From assembly GCA_007118235.1 (NCBI GenBank), contig SKRY01000423.1, forward strand, positions 1 through 15,145: a stretch of 15,145 bases of DNA. Direction: 5' to 3'. Each line of letters opens with the position of its first letter. The first letter of the stretch is position 1. Of this stretch, positions 14,677 to 15,145 are shown piece after piece. Under the pieces are notes generated by a model. That model searched no databases and had not been told where the DNA came from. It was given only the letters and a program-made list of their open reading frames with translations. The DNA comes from Candidatus Hydrogenedentota bacterium (GTDB taxonomy: Bacteria; Hydrogenedentota; Hydrogenedentia; Hydrogenedentales; SLHB01). The position numbers and the translations under genes are program-made.

Positions 14677-15145
14677 GATATCTTATCCATTGTCTAGTGG
14701 GCGCGCTGATGCTCGCCTCCTTCCCCGCGTTCGCCCAGGCGGGAGGCGGATACGACCTCATCGAGGAATTCGAGGCGGATCGCTTCGAGGGGACCCTGGA
14801 CGGCGCCATCGAGCGTCTTGTGGGCAACGTGGATCTCCGTTTGGCCTCGAGCGAGGGTGAGCGCCCTCCGATGCGGATCCGCGCCGACGAGGTGCGATTC
14901 GATTACGGCGATGGAGCCGGAGGAGGCGAGCCCCAGCGCGTCGAGTTGCTCGGCTCCGTGCGGATCGAGCATGAGTTCGGCAACGTACGCGCCAGCGAAG
15001 GCGTCATGGATTTGGCGCGCGGCGAGATTGTGTTCACCGGCAACCCGGAGATGGAGTCCGAGTATGGCGCCATGCAGGGCTCCCGGATGACCTTGGACCT
15101 TGAGACGAACAAGTTCCATGTCGAGCATCCGCGCGCTCAAAACGT
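14673..15145 (+). CDS. lptA: LptA/OstA-like periplasmic LPS transport protein (runs off right edge)
   Basis: The first 157 codons are inside the window. A signal peptide (residues 1 to about 22, MRYLIHCLVGALMLASFPAF followed by AQA) indicates export. The mature part shows the repeated beta-strand pattern of OstA-N domains: LDGAIERLVGNVDLRLAS, MRIRADEVRFDYGDG, VELLGSVRIEHEFGNVRASE, ARGEIVFTGNPEME and YGAMQGSRMTLDLETNKFHV. LptA forms the periplasmic bridge that carries LPS to the outer membrane. The gene is coupled to the LptC-like gene by ATGA. lptB would be the expected next gene, beyond the window. The domain assignment rests on pattern and context, since sequence conservation in this family is low. 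Confidence 0.65.
   Translation, partial: MRYLIHCLVGALMLASFPAFAQAGGGYDLIEEFEADRFEGTLDGAIERLVGNVDLRLASSEGERPPMRIRADEVRFDYGDGAGGGEPQRVELLGSVRIEHEFGNVRASEGVMDLARGEIVFTGNPEMESEYGAMQGSRMTLDLETNKFHVEHPRAQN

Overview
The window is a GC-rich stretch (about 60% by eye) of a Gram-negative (diderm) bacterial chromosome made almost entirely of tightly packed housekeeping genes. LPS-transport-type genes at the right edge show an outer membrane. The protein families, the very long charged IF-2 linker and the Gfo/Idh plus TIM-barrel isomerase pair would fit a PVC/FCB-like or Hydrogenedentota-like lineage. That placement is inference; no rRNA or lineage marker is present.

Left part, minus strand (reading from about 8731 down to 1): a translation and RNA-maturation operon in the order rimP, nusA, infB, ylxP (DUF503), rbfA, nrnA (DHH/DHHA1), truB, ribF. 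From infB onward genes touch or overlap: ylxP/rbfA abut as TAA-ATG, and nrnA/truB and truB/ribF share ATGA. A candidate promoter and a textbook intrinsic-terminator hairpin lie just upstream of rimP, inside what a naive gene call would make the rimP N-terminus. The one large internal gap (138 bp, rimP-nusA) is G-rich and can fold. Downstream of ribF, a separate promoter drives glgX (glycogen debranching enzyme), of which only the first 84 codons are in the window.

Middle, plus strand: a gene-free region of about 600 bp (8632-9247) carries divergent candidate promoters. The rightward one has a perfect TATAAT box and an unusually long, foldable leader of about 290 nt. It precedes a Gfo/Idh/MocA oxidoreductase and a sugar-phosphate isomerase/epimerase-like TIM barrel, a typical pair for sugar or polyol catabolism. 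This unit ends at a strong GC-rich hairpin.

Right part, plus strand: an operon of nadC (NAD synthesis), birA (biotin-protein ligase without a DNA-binding domain), coaX (type III pantothenate kinase), an LptC-like lipoprotein and an LptA-like periplasmic protein cut by the window edge. Every junction overlaps or is bridged by overlapping reading frames, including a 17-codon mini-ORF between coaX and lptC.

I found no mobile element, CRISPR array, tRNA, rRNA or clear new multi-gene system. The most interesting signals are regulatory: the hairpin terminator before rimP, the structured rimP-nusA spacer, and the long structured leader of the oxidoreductase gene.
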